Assembly (NCBI RefSeq): GCF_003002925.1
Contig: NZ_PVTK01000005.1
Location: 221,682-285,681 of the forward strand
Direction of reading: 5' to 3'
Length of the DNA stretch: 64,000 nucleotides
DNA from: Vreelandella songnenensis
GTDB lineage: Bacteria > Pseudomonadota > Gammaproteobacteria > Pseudomonadales > Halomonadaceae
The translations under genes and the position numbers were made by a program. Positions 39,050-50,165 of the stretch are shown piece by piece. Position 1 is the first letter of the stretch. The number at the start of each line of letters is the position of its first letter. Under the pieces are notes generated by a model. The model had not been told where the DNA came from. It worked only from the letters and a program-made list of their open reading frames with translations, and made no database searches.

Positions 39050-39379
39050 TTATACCTGCATATTCATGACATCACGGTAGGCAGTCACCAGGCGGTTGCG
39101 CACCTGAAGTCCCATCTGAAAGGCAACGCTCGCTTTTTGCATATCCACCATGACGTCGTTAAGCTCAATATTGGGCTCTCCAGCCTGGAAGGCCATCGCC
39201 TTGGTATCCGCGGTTTTCTGAAGGCGGTTGATGCGCTGGATAGAGGCCTGCAGCTCGCTGCCAAAACTGCCCTGCCCCACTGCCGTTGAGACATGCGCAC
39301 CCTTTAAAGGCTGCGCCGCTGCCTGTGTGGCCAGCCCCTGCATCTGCTGAAGCGCTGACTGTATTGCCGGTGTACTCAT
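39050..39379 (-). CDS. fliE: Flagellar hook-basal body protein FliE
   Basis: About 109 residues. FliE links the MS ring to the rod and is an early export substrate. The conserved C-terminal half (NDVMVDMQKASVAFQMGLQVRNRLVTAYRDVMNMQV, seen as NDVMVDMQKASVAFQMG and VRNRLVTAYRDVMNM) is intact. ATG 39379 has GAGG 7 nt upstream. Divergent from fliF, as in E. coli. Confidence 0.96.
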   Translation of the reverse strand: MSTPAIQSALQQMQGLATQAAAQPLKGAHVSTAVGQGSFGSELQASIQRINRLQKTADTKAMAFQAGEPNIELNDVMVDMQKASVAFQMGLQVRNRLVTAYRDVMNMQV

Positions 39380-39633
39380 ACGCATGCCTCATCGGCTGGA
39401 AAATAAATAATGAGCGAAGCCTAACACTACTGACTTATTCCTCATACGAACAAATAAGTACTAAAAGCCAACCTTTTCGTTCATTTATGCTCGACACACC
39501 TCAGGATAATGGCGCCCATCACAATTCCGCTCTTTTGTTTTGCGGATAACCGCGATTGACGGATACAGCCTATGCCTTCTTTGGTGATGCGCCTGGGCCG
39601 ACACCTGTTTTGCTTACCCCTTTGGAGGGACGC

Positions 39634-41400
39634 ATGAGCGAAGCAGGTGCAACGGCAGGCCGTCAAAATAGTACGACACAAAACGCTTCTTCCAGCGGCT
39701 CCACCAACAGCACATCAAACAGCCAATCTGCGGTCGAACGCATGCTGAAACAGCTGCGCAGCAATCCGCTGATCATGCTGTTGTTTGCCGCTGCGGCGTC
39801 TATTGCCGTTGTGGCTGCGCTGTTCATGTGGGCAAGCAGCCCGGATTATCGCGTGCTTTACAGCAACCTGAGTGAAGCAGATGGTGGGCGCATCATTGCC
39901 GAGCTTGATAGCCGCGCAGTGCCCTATCAGTTCAGCGAAGGCGGCCAGGCACTGCTCGTGCCCAGCAACCAGGTCCATACCCTGCGGCTTCAACTTGCCG
40001 AGCAGGGCCTTCCGCGTGGAGGCAATCTGGGCCTCGAGCTGATGGACACCCAGGCATTCGGCATCAGCCAGTTTGCCGAGCAGGTGAATTTTCAACGCGG
40101 TCTGGAAGGCGAACTTGCCCGCTCCATCGAGTCCCTGGGGCCCGTCGAGCGGGTACGCGTACATCTTTCACTGGCCAAGCCCTCGGTATTCATTCGCGAC
40201 CGCGAGCCTGCCAAGGCCTCTGTCATCCTTACCCTGTTGCCAGGCCGGCCACTGGGTGAAGGGCAGGTAAACGCCATTGTCCACATGGTGGCTGGCAGCG
40301 TTCCTGAGCTGGCTGCCGACAATGTCACCGTCGTGGATCAAAACGGTCGACTGCTGTCTGCCGACACCACGAAAGGTTCTGACCTGGACGGCTCCCAGCT
40401 TGCGTATATTGCCGAGGTGGAGCGCTCCTACCAGCAGCGCATCGAACATATCCTGACGCCTATTCTGGGCAGCACCAATGTACGTGCCCAGGTCGCGGCA
40501 CAGATCGACTTTTCACGCCGCGAGCAGACCTCAGAGCGTTACGGGCCGAACCAGCCGCCCAATGAGGCCGCGGTACGCAGCCGTCAACTCAGCCTGTCGT
40601 TTGACGGCGATGATCCGCTGGCAAGCGGAATTCCCGGTGCGCTGAGCAATACGCCCCCTGGCACTGCGCCCTCGCCGATCAATCAGGCCGATGGTGAAGG
40701 TGAAGACGGTGAGGAAGACGCGCCAGCCGATGCCCTGCGCAGCCTGCGCCAGGAAGACGTGGTCAACTACGAAGTCGATCGCAGCGTTGAGCATGTCCAG
40801 CACCGGCTGGGGCAGGTTCAGCGGCTATCTGCCGCCGTGGTGGTCAACTACCGTGACGTTGCCAATGATGAAGGCGAGATTGAGCGCGTTGCTCTGACCG
40901 ACGACGAAGTGGCCCAGATCGAGCGTCTGGTCCAGCAGGCGATCGGCTTTTCTCAAGTGCGCGGTGACCAGATCGAAGTCGTGAATTCACCCTTCGCCGA
41001 TACCCGCGAAGAGTTTGAAGAAACCGTGTGGTGGAAGGATCCGGAAATCCGGGCCATGGCCAGTACGCTGGGCCGCTATCTGCTGGTGGCGATTGCCGCA
41101 CTGCTGCTGTATCTGCTGATACTGCGGCCCTTGATCAAGCGCTATACGCAAACGCCGGTGACCGTCCCGACGGCCATGCCTGGCCGCACACTGACCGCCA
41201 GTGTCGGCGGCGAAGGTGATGAGGACGAGAACGAAGACGAAGCCTTGGACGAGGAAGACGACACCTACAGCGGCAAGCCCAAACGGCGGCGCAAGACATC
41301 GCTTTATGAGCACAACCTTAATGACCTGCGCGAAATGGCTCAAGAAGACCCCCGCATGGTCGCCATGATCATTCGCAGCTGGATGAACGCCAATGAGTAG
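39634..41400 (+). CDS. fliF: MS-ring protein FliF
   Basis: 588 residues. Membrane helices at both ends (near 45-65 and 490-510), with ring-building motifs between ([50 protein letters not shown]). The acidic linker and C-terminus ([21 protein letters not shown]) bind FliG. FliF forms the membrane platform for the rotor and export gate. The ATG at 39634 has TTGGAGGG upstream; an earlier in-frame start is unlikely. The stop overlaps the fliG start by 8 bases. First gene of a plus-strand operon. Confidence 0.97.
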   Translation: MSEAGATAGRQNSTTQNASSSGSTNSTSNSQSAVERMLKQLRSNPLIMLLFAAAASIAVVAALFMWASSPDYRVLYSNLSEADGGRIIAELDSRAVPYQFSEGGQALLVPSNQVHTLRLQLAEQGLPRGGNLGLELMDTQAFGISQFAEQVNFQRGLEGELARSIESLGPVERVRVHLSLAKPSVFIRDREPAKASVILTLLPGRPLGEGQVNAIVHMVAGSVPELAADNVTVVDQNGRLLSADTTKGSDLDGSQLAYIAEVERSYQQRIEHILTPILGSTNVRAQVAAQIDFSRREQTSERYGPNQPPNEAAVRSRQLSLSFDGDDPLASGIPGALSNTPPGTAPSPINQADGEGEDGEEDAPADALRSLRQEDVVNYEVDRSVEHVQHRLGQVQRLSAAVVVNYRDVANDEGEIERVALTDDEVAQIERLVQQAIGFSQVRGDQIEVVNSPFADTREEFEETVWWKDPEIRAMASTLGRYLLVAIAALLLYLLILRPLIKRYTQTPVTVPTAMPGRTLTASVGGEGDEDENEDEALDEEDDTYSGKPKRRRKTSLYEHNLNDLREMAQEDPRMVAMIIRSWMNANE

Positions 41401-42400
41401 TGCAACGATGGATATGAGCGGCGCTCGCAAGAGTGCCATTCTACTGCTCGCCCTTGATGAAGACAGCGCGGCTGAGATCTTCAAGTACCTGAGCGCCAGT
41501 GAAGTACAAGAGATCAGCATGGAGATGGCCAAGCTCAACCAGATCTCTCATGAAGACATGAAAGCGGTTCTGGAAGCCTTCCATCGTGAAACCGAAGAGT
41601 TTGTCGCGCTCAACCTCAACTCCAGCGAGCATATCCGTTCGGTGCTTACCAAGGCACTGGGCAGCGAGCGGGCGACAAGCCTGATCGAAGATATCCTGGA
41701 AACCACCGGTGGCAACTCGGGTATCGATGCACTCAACCTCATGGAAGCCTCCATGGTGGCCGAGCTGATCCGCGACGAGCACCCGCAGATCATTGCCACG
41801 ATTCTGGTTCACCTGGAGCGCCATCAGGCCGCGGATATCCTGGAGCTGTTCGAAGAGAAGCTGCGTAACGATGTTGTTTTGCGTATCGCTACCTTCAGCG
41901 GCGTTCAGCCAGCGGCACTCCAGGAGCTGACCGAGGTACTGACCAGCATGCTGGATGGCCAGAACCTCAAGCGCAGCAAGATGGGCGGCGTGAGAACCGC
42001 AGCCGAAATTCTCAACCTGATGAACTCTTCCCAGGAAGAGACGGCCATCGAAACCGTTCGGGCTCACAGCGAAGACCTCGCCCAGAAGATCATCGACGAG
42101 ATGTTCCTCTTCGAGAATCTGCTCGACCTGGACAACCGTGCCATCCAGATGGTGCTGCAGGAAGTCGAGACCAACTCGCTGGTCATCGCCCTCAAGGGTG
42201 CCCAGGACGCGCTGGTCGACAAGTTCCTGCGCAACATGTCCCAGCGCGCCGCCGACCTTGTGCGCGAAGACATGGAAGCGCGCGGACCGATACGCGTTTC
42301 CCAGGTCGAAACCGAGCAGAAAACTATTCTGCAGGTAGTACGCCGCCTGGCAGACTCCGGCGAAATCGTGCTGGCCGGCGGGGATGACGAGTATGTCTAA
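41393..42400 (+). CDS. fliG: Rotor switch protein FliG
   Basis: 335 residues. N-terminal domain binds FliF ([21 protein letters not shown]), the middle holds the EHPQ motif ([16 protein letters not shown]), and the C-terminal torque helix reads [17 protein letters not shown] with [10 protein letters not shown]. It transmits force from the stator to the rotor. Overlaps fliF by 8 bases. Confidence 0.98.
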   Translation: MSSATMDMSGARKSAILLLALDEDSAAEIFKYLSASEVQEISMEMAKLNQISHEDMKAVLEAFHRETEEFVALNLNSSEHIRSVLTKALGSERATSLIEDILETTGGNSGIDALNLMEASMVAELIRDEHPQIIATILVHLERHQAADILELFEEKLRNDVVLRIATFSGVQPAALQELTEVLTSMLDGQNLKRSKMGGVRTAAEILNLMNSSQEETAIETVRAHSEDLAQKIIDEMFLFENLLDLDNRAIQMVLQEVETNSLVIALKGAQDALVDKFLRNMSQRAADLVREDMEARGPIRVSQVETEQKTILQVVRRLADSGEIVLAGGDDEYV

Positions 42401-43154
42401 CCCCTCGACGCCCGAGTTCGATCGTCATGGCAGCTGGAAGCGCTGGCAGATGGACGAGCTTGGCACCCCCCACCGAGACGATGGACGAACGTTCAGCAGC
42501 GAACCGACGGCGCATCAGCGAAAAGTGCTGGCCGCTCAGAAGGCCGCCGAGCAGGCGCATCAACGCGAGCAGCAGGAGCGTCAGGCGATCTATGACCAGC
42601 TTCGTCAGGAAGCGGAAGAGAAAGGCTATCAGGCTGGTCTTGAAAAAGGGCATGCCGAGGGTGTTATAAAAGGTCTGGAAGAGGGTCGCGCCCAGGCGCA
42701 CGATGAACTAGAAAACCAGATTCGCCACACTATTACGCCTCTGGAGGCACTGGCAAAGCAGTTTGCGGATGCGCTGGATCGCATCGATGACACCATTGCC
42801 CATGATCTTGTCGAATTGGCCCTGGCCACCGGCAGGCAGCTTGCCGGTGACGCGTTACAGCAAAAACCCGAGCAGGTGCTCACCATCGTGCGTGAGCTTC
42901 TGCATACCGAGCCGCCCCTGGTAGGCCAGCAGCGTCTATGGCTAAACACCGAGGATCATGCCGTCGTCGAACAGCACCTAGGCACAGAGCTCAGCGCCGC
43001 TGGCTGGAAACTTCAGCCTGACGATCAGCTGGCCCGCGGCGGCTGCCGGGTGACCAGTGCTCAAGGCGAGCTGGATGCAACGTTTGAAACCCGCTGGCAG
43101 GCCATTGAATCCCAGGCCCGCAAGCGTCATTCATCCAATTCTGCGTCTTCGTAA
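42393..43154 (+). CDS. fliH: Flagellar export regulator FliH
   Basis: 253 residues (ATG 42393; an ATG three codons upstream is also open). The N-terminus has a Trp pair ([11 protein letters not shown]), then a coiled-coil region with GXXXG repeats ([21 protein letters not shown] in two parts) and a conserved C-terminal domain that binds the FliI ATPase. It overlaps fliG by 8 bases. Confidence 0.94.
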   Translation: MSNPSTPEFDRHGSWKRWQMDELGTPHRDDGRTFSSEPTAHQRKVLAAQKAAEQAHQREQQERQAIYDQLRQEAEEKGYQAGLEKGHAEGVIKGLEEGRAQAHDELENQIRHTITPLEALAKQFADALDRIDDTIAHDLVELALATGRQLAGDALQQKPEQVLTIVRELLHTEPPLVGQQRLWLNTEDHAVVEQHLGTELSAAGWKLQPDDQLARGGCRVTSAQGELDATFETRWQAIESQARKRHSSNSASS

Positions 43155-43165
43155 ATGAGCAGCCC

Positions 43166-44560
43166 ATGAGCGACTCGACCTGCCCACATCAACACCGCTG
43201 GCGTAAAGCCGTACGCCGCACCACGCAGCGCGTCAGCCAGTTGCCGCCCCACCGGAGCAGCGGCCGGGTGACGCGCGCTACCGGCATGGTCATTGAGGTG
43301 GTGGGGCTGCGTGTGGCTGTAGGCAGTGCTTGCCGAATAGAGCTACCGGGCCCGGATGGCCGCCTGGCCGATAGCGACAAACATGCCGAAGCGGAAGTGG
43401 TGGGATTTGCCGGCGACAAGCTCTTCCTGATGCCTTTGGAAGAGATTTCCGGCCTGATGCCCGGCGCCCGGGTATCGCCGTTGGGCGATGGTAGTGGTCA
43501 TAGCGCACGACGCTTTCCCATCGGGGATGAGCTTCTCGGGCGCGTGCTGGATGGCAACGGAAAACCGTTGGATGATCGTGAAGGCATCGATGATGTTCCT
43601 CACGCTACACTTAGCTCAGCGCCACTCAACCCGCTTTCCAGAGCGCCGATAGAAGACCAGATTGATGTGGGAATCCGCGCGATCAACGCCCTATTAAGCG
43701 TAGGTCGAGGCCAGCGGATGGGATTATTTGCAGGCTCCGGGGTAGGTAAATCGGTACTGCTGGGCATGATGGCCCGCTATACCCAGGCCGATGTTATCGT
43801 CGTGGGCTTGATCGGTGAGCGTGGCCGAGAAGTGCAGGATTTCATTGATCATATCCTGGGTCCGGAAGGCCGTCGGCGCTCGGTGGTCGTGGCAGCACCG
43901 GCCGACACCTCACCGCTTCAGCGGCTGCAAGGGGCGGCTTACGCCACGCGCCTTGCGGAAGGGTTCCGCGATGCGGGCAGAAATGTACTGTTGATCATGG
44001 ATTCGTTGACACGCTACGCCATGGCCCAGCGGGAAATCGCTCTGGCGATCGGCGAGCCGCCGGCCACCAAGGGCTATCCGCCTTCGGTATTTGCCAAACT
44101 GCCGGGCCTTGTGGAACGTGCCGGCAATGCTGAACGCGGCGGCGGATCGATTACCGCGTTTTACACTGTCCTGACCGAAGGCGATGACCAGCAGGACCCT
44201 ATTGCAGATTCTGCCCGGGCAATTCTGGATGGTCATATCGTGCTGTCACGTAACCTGGCCGAGGCAGGGCACTATCCGGCGATCGATATCGAAGCGTCCA
44301 TCAGCCGGGCCATGACCGCTATTGCCACACCGGAGCAGTTGCAGGAAGCGCGCGTTTTCAAGCAAATGTTTTCCCGCTACCAACGCAACCGCGACCTGAT
44401 TAGCGTTGGAGCTTACAGCCCCGGGCATGACCCCAGGCTTGATGAAGCAGTGAATCTCTTTCCTGCACTGGAGCGTTTTCTTCAACAGAACATTGATGAG
44501 CGGGCAACGCTTGAAGAATCACACCAAGCACTGCACGCCGTGGTGGGAGGCCGAACATGA
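43166..44560 (+). CDS. fliI: Flagellar export ATPase FliI
   Basis: 464 residues. F1-like ATPase: Walker [14 protein letters not shown] near 189-201, [11 protein letters not shown], Walker [16 protein letters not shown]. It drives unfolding and delivery of export substrates. The N-terminal FliH/FliJ contact region is Arg-rich. The ribosome site is weak; ATG 43166 was chosen as the first in frame after fliH. Confidence 0.97.
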   Translation: MSDSTCPHQHRWRKAVRRTTQRVSQLPPHRSSGRVTRATGMVIEVVGLRVAVGSACRIELPGPDGRLADSDKHAEAEVVGFAGDKLFLMPLEEISGLMPGARVSPLGDGSGHSARRFPIGDELLGRVLDGNGKPLDDREGIDDVPHATLSSAPLNPLSRAPIEDQIDVGIRAINALLSVGRGQRMGLFAGSGVGKSVLLGMMARYTQADVIVVGLIGERGREVQDFIDHILGPEGRRRSVVVAAPADTSPLQRLQGAAYATRLAEGFRDAGRNVLLIMDSLTRYAMAQREIALAIGEPPATKGYPPSVFAKLPGLVERAGNAERGGGSITAFYTVLTEGDDQQDPIADSARAILDGHIVLSRNLAEAGHYPAIDIEASISRAMTAIATPEQLQEARVFKQMFSRYQRNRDLISVGAYSPGHDPRLDEAVNLFPALERFLQQNIDERATLEESHQALHAVVGGRT

Positions 44561-45009
44561 GTCATTCACAGCTTGAAATGCTAACGGGCATGGCCAAGGA
44601 TGCCCGCGACCAGGCAGGTAAACTGCTCGCTCATGAGCGTCAGACCGAGCAGCAGACCGCTGCTCAGCTGCAGTCGCTCAGTCAGTACCGTGCAGAATAT
44701 GCCGAGCGCTTGCAAAAGGCGATGCGCGAAGGTATCGACCCTGCCACCATGTATAACTATCAGCAGTTCTTAGCCTCGCTTGACGCAGCCCTTAGCCGCG
44801 CCCGGCAAGCGCTTATCGCCCAACAGCAGCGAGTTCAGAAAAGCCAGCAGCACTGGCAGCAGGAGCAGCGCAAGCTATCTTCCTACGATACCTTGGCCAC
44901 GCGCCGACTATCGGAAGAGCACCGCCGTCTTGAGCGCTCTGAGCAGAAAACCAATGATGATCTGGTGACAGGCCGCCTGGCCCGCCAGCGCAACGAGACG
45001 CCGCACTAA
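44557..45009 (+). CDS. fliJ: Flagellar export chaperone FliJ
   Basis: 150 residues, all helical, predicted as an antiparallel coiled coil with many Gln, Arg and Lys ([30 protein letters not shown]). FliJ sits in the centre of the ATPase ring. Overlaps fliI by 4 bases. Identified by position and fold; little sequence is conserved. Confidence 0.92.
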   Translation: MSHSQLEMLTGMAKDARDQAGKLLAHERQTEQQTAAQLQSLSQYRAEYAERLQKAMREGIDPATMYNYQQFLASLDAALSRARQALIAQQQRVQKSQQHWQQEQRKLSSYDTLATRRLSEEHRRLERSEQKTNDDLVTGRLARQRNETPH

Positions 45010-45029
45010 CGGCGCCCGAGGAATAGTAT

Positions 45030-46403
45030 ATGAACATACAGCTATTGCTTTCAGGGGTACAAAGTCAGGATGCTTCCTCCGGCAGGCCAGCTTTGACCGG
45101 CGCGCTGGAGTCCTCACAGACCCTTTTCCGTCAGGCGCTATCTCAGGCGGCCAACGCGCCTTCGCGTCTTTCCCAATCAGCTGGCAGTGATGCCGGTGAG
45201 GCCTCCGCAACTGCCTTGCTGGATACCTTGCAGAGCCTTGGATTTGACCTGAGTGAAGCCGAGCTTTCCTCGCTGCTGAGCCAGCTTTCGCTCGCCGTTG
45301 AGGAAACGGCGCCGTCACAGCCGGGGCTTGATACTTTCAACGGCGAAGCGACTACGTCGCTTGAAGAGATCGCTGAGCGTCTCAAGCTGATGGCCTCCTT
45401 CTCCGAGACTTCTGCCCCGGCATCACCGGTGCCCGCGCCTACCCTGGAAAGCATCGCTCGCCAGCTGGACCTTGACGATGCAGAGACCGCCAATCTTCTT
45501 GCCACGCTTCAAGCACTGATTGATCCCCGCCAGCCTTCCGCGACTGGCGCCGTCAACTCCCTCCCGCTGACAAAAAATGAAGCGGCGCAAGTTAGCAGTA
45601 CACTGAATGCCTTGATGGCTCCGCTTACGATGGATAATAGCAAGCAGATCGCTTCACTGGCGGAGTCTGCTCGCCAAGCGCCCGCTACGCAGCCCTCAGC
45701 GGCCCAGTGGCGTGGCGATGATGCGAGTTGGGATACTGTCTATTCAAGAGCCTCCTACTCTGCCTCTGCAAATGTCCTTAATGCATCAACACCTTTATTC
45801 ACTACCCAGGAAGTAGCGGCGCAGCTGGCAGCCCTGGCGGCGCCCTCTCAACCTGGTAGCGACGCGCTGGATGATCTTATGCCTTCGCGTATCGGGCAAA
45901 TGGCTGGCAGCCTTCAGCCGCCGGTATCTTCAAGCCCTACAGGTACAGCGCCGCCTGCTTTCATTAGTGCCCCTGTTACCAGCCCAGCGTGGCCATCTCA
46001 GCTGGGGCAGCAATTGGTGCAGTTTTCCCAGCGCGGCGGTGACCAGCAGGTTCAGATGCAGCTGCATCCAGCGGAGCTTGGCCCGCTTTCCATCACACTG
46101 AAAATAACCGAGCAGGGCACCCAGGCACACTTCTTGTCGGCCCATGCCCAAGTTCGTCAGGTGATTGAGCAGGCCATACCGCAGCTTCGGGAAACGCTGG
46201 CCGAACAGGGCATCTCATTAGGAGAGACTTCCGTGGGCGAGCAGCAAAATCCCAGGGAGCGGTCCTCTTCTCAACAGGGCAAGGGCGCCGTTGCTGACGC
46301 TGGCAATAGTGACAGCACGCCGCCGGGGGACAACAGTGCAGGCACGTTAACGCCCGATAATAATACGTTAACGCTAGATGGCCGGGTCGATCTTTACGCC
46401 TGA
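45030..46403 (+). CDS. fliK: Hook-length control protein FliK
   Basis: 457 residues. The N-terminal about 310 residues are Ser/Ala/Pro/Thr-rich, as expected for the molecular-ruler part. The C-terminal domain holds QVQMQLHPAELGPLSITLK and VIEQAIPQLRETLAEQGI, the FlhB-contacting fold. FliK measures hook length and triggers the FlhB switch. GAGGA 8 nt before the ATG. Confidence 0.92.
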   Translation: MNIQLLLSGVQSQDASSGRPALTGALESSQTLFRQALSQAANAPSRLSQSAGSDAGEASATALLDTLQSLGFDLSEAELSSLLSQLSLAVEETAPSQPGLDTFNGEATTSLEEIAERLKLMASFSETSAPASPVPAPTLESIARQLDLDDAETANLLATLQALIDPRQPSATGAVNSLPLTKNEAAQVSSTLNALMAPLTMDNSKQIASLAESARQAPATQPSAAQWRGDDASWDTVYSRASYSASANVLNASTPLFTTQEVAAQLAALAAPSQPGSDALDDLMPSRIGQMAGSLQPPVSSSPTGTAPPAFISAPVTSPAWPSQLGQQLVQFSQRGGDQQVQMQLHPAELGPLSITLKITEQGTQAHFLSAHAQVRQVIEQAIPQLRETLAEQGISLGETSVGEQQNPRERSSSQQGKGAVADAGNSDSTPPGDNSAGTLTPDNNTLTLDGRVDLYA

Positions 46404-46564
46404 TCATCCGCGCACTGATTGAAACCAACAAGCTGTCCATGCGTAAAAACAGCTAAACCAAAAGATAGGCTTGCCAAGCGAGCCTGTTCATTTCATCACC
46501 CGCTGCCACATTAGGCATAATGCTTGATAAGTAGCAGGTAGTGACTATTGAAACGGAAAAGTAC

Positions 46565-47044
46565 ATGGCTGAAAAAAAAAGCGGTGGATCTAAAAAACTG
46601 CTCTGGATAATGGTAGTGCTGGTACTGCTCTCCACAATAGGTGCTGCAGCGGCCATTTATATGGTACTGGGTCAGCGTGATGGGCAAGGCGTTGACGGTG
46701 AGAATACAAAACCTCTAGTACGCGAAACACCGGTCTTTACACGTATCGAGCCCTTTACGGTCAATCTTAACGATGACCGCTATGGCTCGCGCCTGCTGTA
46801 CACCGGCATTACGCTGCGTGTTGGTAATGAAGAGAGCAAGGCGATTATCGAAGAGCATATGCCCCAGGTGCGTAGCCGCCTGCTGATCCTGCTTTCGGGA
46901 AAACAGGCAAGCGAGCTTACCTCGGTCGAGGGCAAGGAGCAGCTGGCACAGGCAATTATCAGCCGCCTTAGCGTACCTCTGGCGGAAAATCAGCCGCCGT
47001 TAGATTTGCGCGAAGTGCTGTTTACCGAATTTATTGTGCAATAA
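46565..47044 (+). CDS. fliL: Basal-body protein FliL
   Basis: 159 residues. A Lys-rich start (AEKKSGGSKK), one membrane helix (LLWIMVVLVLLSTIGAAAAI), and a periplasmic stomatin-like domain that helps stators work. ATG 46565 was chosen; an upstream GTG 8 codons earlier is open but has no better ribosome site. A 161-nt gap follows fliK. Confidence 0.92.
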   Translation: MAEKKSGGSKKLLWIMVVLVLLSTIGAAAAIYMVLGQRDGQGVDGENTKPLVRETPVFTRIEPFTVNLNDDRYGSRLLYTGITLRVGNEESKAIIEEHMPQVRSRLLILLSGKQASELTSVEGKEQLAQAIISRLSVPLAENQPPLDLREVLFTEFIVQ

Positions 47045-47064
47045 CCCGGGAACTGGAGCCGTTC

Positions 47065-48120
47065 ATGTCGCAGGACGATCTACTGTCCCAGGAAGAAATC
47101 GATGCCTTGCTGAAAGGGGTCAGCGGTGACGATGAGCCGTCGGCGTCTTCGGCACAGTCGAAAGATGAAGCGCGCATTCGTCCGTATGATCCTTCAACAC
47201 AGCACCGGGTTATTCGCGAACGTCTGCATGCGCTGGATTTCATCAACGAGCGCTTTGCCCGCTATTTTCGTAACGGCCTGTTCAACCTGATCAGGCGCAG
47301 CGCGGATATTACGGTCGAGTCGGTACGCTACCAGAGCTTCAGTGAGTTCTCGCGTAACGTGCCGGTGCCCACCAACCTGAACCTTGTGTCGATGAAGCCG
47401 CTACGCGGCTCGGCGCTGGTGGTGTTTCCACCCAACCTGGTATTCATGGTGGTGGATAACCTGTTCGGCGGGGATGGTCGTTTTGTTACCAAGTCAGACG
47501 GCCGCGAATTTACCAATACTGAGCAGCGCATCATTCATAGGCTGTTGAATCTGGCGATCGACGCCTACCAGGAAGCCTGGAAGGTCGTATACCCGCTGGA
47601 TGTCAATTTCATGCGTTCAGAGGTGCAGTCCAAGTTCGCCAACATCACCAGTTCGCCAAATGAAATAGTGGTCAACACCAAATTCAATATCGAAGTGGGC
47701 AACCTTTCCAGCAACTTCCAGATCTGCATGCCTTACGCCATGATCGAGCCGCTGCGGGATTTGCTTGCCAACCCTATCAACGATAGTAATCATGATCATG
47801 ACGGCACCTGGTCGCGACGCATGGCAAGCGAGCTGCGCCAATCAGAAGTCGAGCTTGTGGCCGAGTTTGCTCAGATCTCAAGCCGCATTGCACACGTGAT
47901 GGGGCTGAAGCAGGGCGACGTACTGCCACTGGATATCCCCAATACCATTACGGCCCGTGTTGACGGTGTCCCGGTCATGGAGTGCGAATATGGCAGCCAG
48001 CGCCAGCAGCGTGCGCTGCGCGTACTCCGCATGATCGACCATGCTGCTATGAACAACGTATCGTCAAAGGACTTCATTGAAGGTTCGACGCGACAGAAAG
48101 CCAAGGAATCCAAAGCATGA
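47065..48120 (+). CDS. fliM: Rotor switch protein FliM
   Basis: 351 residues. The N-terminus DDLLSQEEIDALLKGV carries the CheY-P binding motif LSQEEIDALL. The middle CheC-like domain (NLVSMKPLRGSALVVFPPNLVF region) and the SpoA-like C-terminal domain are complete. CheY-P binding changes rotation direction. GGAG precedes the ATG. Its stop overlaps fliN by 4 bases. Confidence 0.98.
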   Translation: MSQDDLLSQEEIDALLKGVSGDDEPSASSAQSKDEARIRPYDPSTQHRVIRERLHALDFINERFARYFRNGLFNLIRRSADITVESVRYQSFSEFSRNVPVPTNLNLVSMKPLRGSALVVFPPNLVFMVVDNLFGGDGRFVTKSDGREFTNTEQRIIHRLLNLAIDAYQEAWKVVYPLDVNFMRSEVQSKFANITSSPNEIVVNTKFNIEVGNLSSNFQICMPYAMIEPLRDLLANPINDSNHDHDGTWSRRMASELRQSEVELVAEFAQISSRIAHVMGLKQGDVLPLDIPNTITARVDGVPVMECEYGSQRQQRALRVLRMIDHAAMNNVSSKDFIEGSTRQKAKESKA

Positions 48121-48668
48121 CTGATCCTAACAAACCCGATCAAAATGTCTCCGGTGACGATTGGGCGGACGCCATGTCTGAACAGGAAGACCCCTCAGCC
48201 GCTAGCACGGCCAATGAGGAAGACCCCTGGGCAGCCGCGATGGCTGAACAGGAAGCGGCCGAAGAGGACGACCCGTGGGCGGCTGCCATGGCTGAACAGG
48301 GGGCTTCTGAAGAAGAGCCGGCGCCGGCCGAGCCTGCTCCGGTAGCAAAGGCCGCAAGTGATGAAATATTCAGACCGCTGAGCCCGGGCAATGCCAACGA
48401 GCAAGCCCGCGATCTCGAAATGATCATGGATATTCCGGTAAAGCTGACCGTGGAGCTTGGCCGCACCAAACTGACGATCAAGCAGCTACTTGAGCTTGCT
48501 CAGGGATCGGTCATCGAGCTTGAAGGATTGGCCGGTGAACCCATGGATATTCTGATCAACGGCTATCTGATCGCCCAAGGCGAGGTAGTGGTCATTGAAG
48601 ACAAGTATGGTATCCGTATTACGGAAATCATTACCCCTTCTGAGCGCATTCACAAGCTTAACCGATGA
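48117..48668 (+). CDS. fliN: Rotor switch protein FliN with repeated N-terminus
   Basis: 183 residues, longer than E. coli FliN (137). The C-terminal SpoA domain (MDIPVKLTVELGRTKLTIKQLLELAQG, seen as MDIPVKLTVELGRT and IKQLLELAQGS) is normal. The N-terminal 65 residues are acidic and hold three copies of a DxWAxAMxEQ motif: DDWADAMSEQ (14-23), DPWAAAMAEQ (36-45) and DPWAAAMAEQ (52-61). The motif may be the CheY-P docking or substrate-export part. Overlaps fliM and fliO by 4 bases. Confidence 0.96.
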   Translation: MTDPNKPDQNVSGDDWADAMSEQEDPSAASTANEEDPWAAAMAEQEAAEEDDPWAAAMAEQGASEEEPAPAEPAPVAKAASDEIFRPLSPGNANEQARDLEMIMDIPVKLTVELGRTKLTIKQLLELAQGSVIELEGLAGEPMDILINGYLIAQGEVVVIEDKYGIRITEIITPSERIHKLNR

Positions 48669-49111
48669 GTGTCGCGCCGCCGCCGCATCAAAACAACGCT
48701 ATCGACGCACTGGGTAGTGGCAGCGATGCCTTTATCGGCATGGCCATGCTGGGCAAGACCGCCGCGGCGTTGGCTTTCGTTATTGCGCTTATCCTGCTTT
48801 TTACGGCGCTACTGAAACGCTGGCAGAACCTGCGCCCCTATCAGGGCGCTCATCTGCGCGTTATTACCAGTACAGCGGTAGGTAGTCGGGAGCGCGTGGT
48901 GGTTGTCGAAATAGAAGATACGTGGCTGGTTCTGGGCGTCAGCGGAGGACGTATTACCAAGCTCCACGAACGTCCGGCGCCCGAAGATCGACCGCTTGAG
49001 GCCGATACGAGCACGACATCTGATGCACCACGCTTTTCACAACGGCTTGCCCAGGCGCTGGCAAAAAACCGGCGCAAGACCACCGACAGCGACCCACCTC
49101 AGACCCCATGA
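48665..49111 (+). CDS. fliO: Flagellar export-gate assembly protein FliO
   Basis: 148 residues with a single membrane helix ([18 protein letters not shown]) and a basic then polar cytoplasmic tail with the [19 protein letters not shown] strand pattern of FliO. It helps assemble FliP. Overlaps fliN and fliP by 4 bases each. Confidence 0.9.
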   Translation: MSVAPPPHQNNAIDALGSGSDAFIGMAMLGKTAAALAFVIALILLFTALLKRWQNLRPYQGAHLRVITSTAVGSRERVVVVEIEDTWLVLGVSGGRITKLHERPAPEDRPLEADTSTTSDAPRFSQRLAQALAKNRRKTTDSDPPQTP

Positions 49112-49881
49112 GACACAGGATGCATTTTTCTCGGCCCCTTTGGCGCTTGCTGCTCGGCATTGCGATTGCACTTGGCATACTGATGACCCCCGCCTACGCT
49201 CAGCAGCTGCCAGGTATTATTTCCCAACCCATGGAAGATGGCGGCCAGCAGTGGTCTCTCTCCCTTCAAACACTGCTGTTTTTAAGCTCTCTGGCCTTTT
49301 TGCCCGCGATGCTTTTGATGATGACCAGCTTTACACGGATCATCATTGTGTTAAGCCTGCTGCGCACGGCTATGGGCACTCAATCGACGCCGCCCAACCA
49401 GGTCTTGCTGGGCATTGCACTGTTTTTAACCTTTTTCATCATGTCGCCCGTCATCGCCCAGGTGTATGACACTGCCTGGCAGCCGTTATCGAACGAGACC
49501 ATCAATTTCGAGGAATTCCTGCAACTTGCTCAGTTGCCGTTTCGTGAATTCATGTTGGCTCAAACCCGCGAGCCCGACATTGCCCTGTTTGTTCGTCTGG
49601 CCGATGTAGGCCCAATGCAAGGCCCGGAGGAGCTGCCCATGCGCGTGCTGCTGCCGGCGTTTGTCACCAGCGAGCTCAAGACGGCTTTTCAGATCGGCTT
49701 TACGGTCTTCATTCCTTTTCTGATTATCGACCTGGTCGTGGCGAGCACGCTCATGGCGTTGGGTATGATGATGGTACCGCCGGTCACTATTTCGCTGCCC
49801 TTCAAGTTGATGCTTTTTATCCTGGTGGATGGCTGGCAACTGATCATTGGTTCGCTGGCCGAAAGCTTTTACACAATCTAG
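49108..49881 (+). CDS. fliP: Flagellar export gate protein FliP
   Basis: 257 residues with a cleavable signal peptide ending PAYAQQLPG and four membrane segments. The family motifs [20 protein letters not shown] and [20 protein letters not shown] are intact. Part of the FliP5Q4R1 export channel. Confidence 0.98.
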   Translation: MRHRMHFSRPLWRLLLGIAIALGILMTPAYAQQLPGIISQPMEDGGQQWSLSLQTLLFLSSLAFLPAMLLMMTSFTRIIIVLSLLRTAMGTQSTPPNQVLLGIALFLTFFIMSPVIAQVYDTAWQPLSNETINFEEFLQLAQLPFREFMLAQTREPDIALFVRLADVGPMQGPEELPMRVLLPAFVTSELKTAFQIGFTVFIPFLIIDLVVASTLMALGMMMVPPVTISLPFKLMLFILVDGWQLIIGSLAESFYTI

Positions 49882-49891
49882 GAGCACTAAG

Positions 49892-50161
49892 ATGACCCCT
49901 GAAATGGTGATGAGCATAGCTTACCAGGGCATGCGCGTAACGCTGCTGCTGGCAAGCCCCATATTGCTCGCAGCGCTCTTCACGGGGTTGATCATCAGTC
50001 TCTTCCAGGCAGCTACCCAGATCAATGAAATGACCCTGACCTTTATTCCCAAGGTGTTAGCCGTGTTTGCCGTTCTTGTATTGGCGGGTCCTTGGCTGAT
50101 CGGTCTGATCACCGATTTTACCTATCGGCTATTTACCAACATCCCCAACATGGTGATGTAG
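49892..50161 (+). CDS. fliQ: Flagellar export gate protein FliQ
   Basis: 89 residues, two hydrophobic hairpin helices, start MTPEMVMSIAYQGMRVTLLL, with QAATQINEMTLTFIPKVLAV in the loop. ATG 49892 has TAGGAG upstream. Follows fliP by 10 nt. Confidence 0.97.
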   Translation: MTPEMVMSIAYQGMRVTLLLASPILLAALFTGLIISLFQAATQINEMTLTFIPKVLAVFAVLVLAGPWLIGLITDFTYRLFTNIPNMVM

Positions 50162-50165
50162 CAAG

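Noticed and set aside
46454..46480. TAAACCAA-N11-GCCAAGCG before fliL as a sigma-28 promoter
   Set aside because: Spacing fits but only about half of the bases match, and fliL is not expected to be a late gene.
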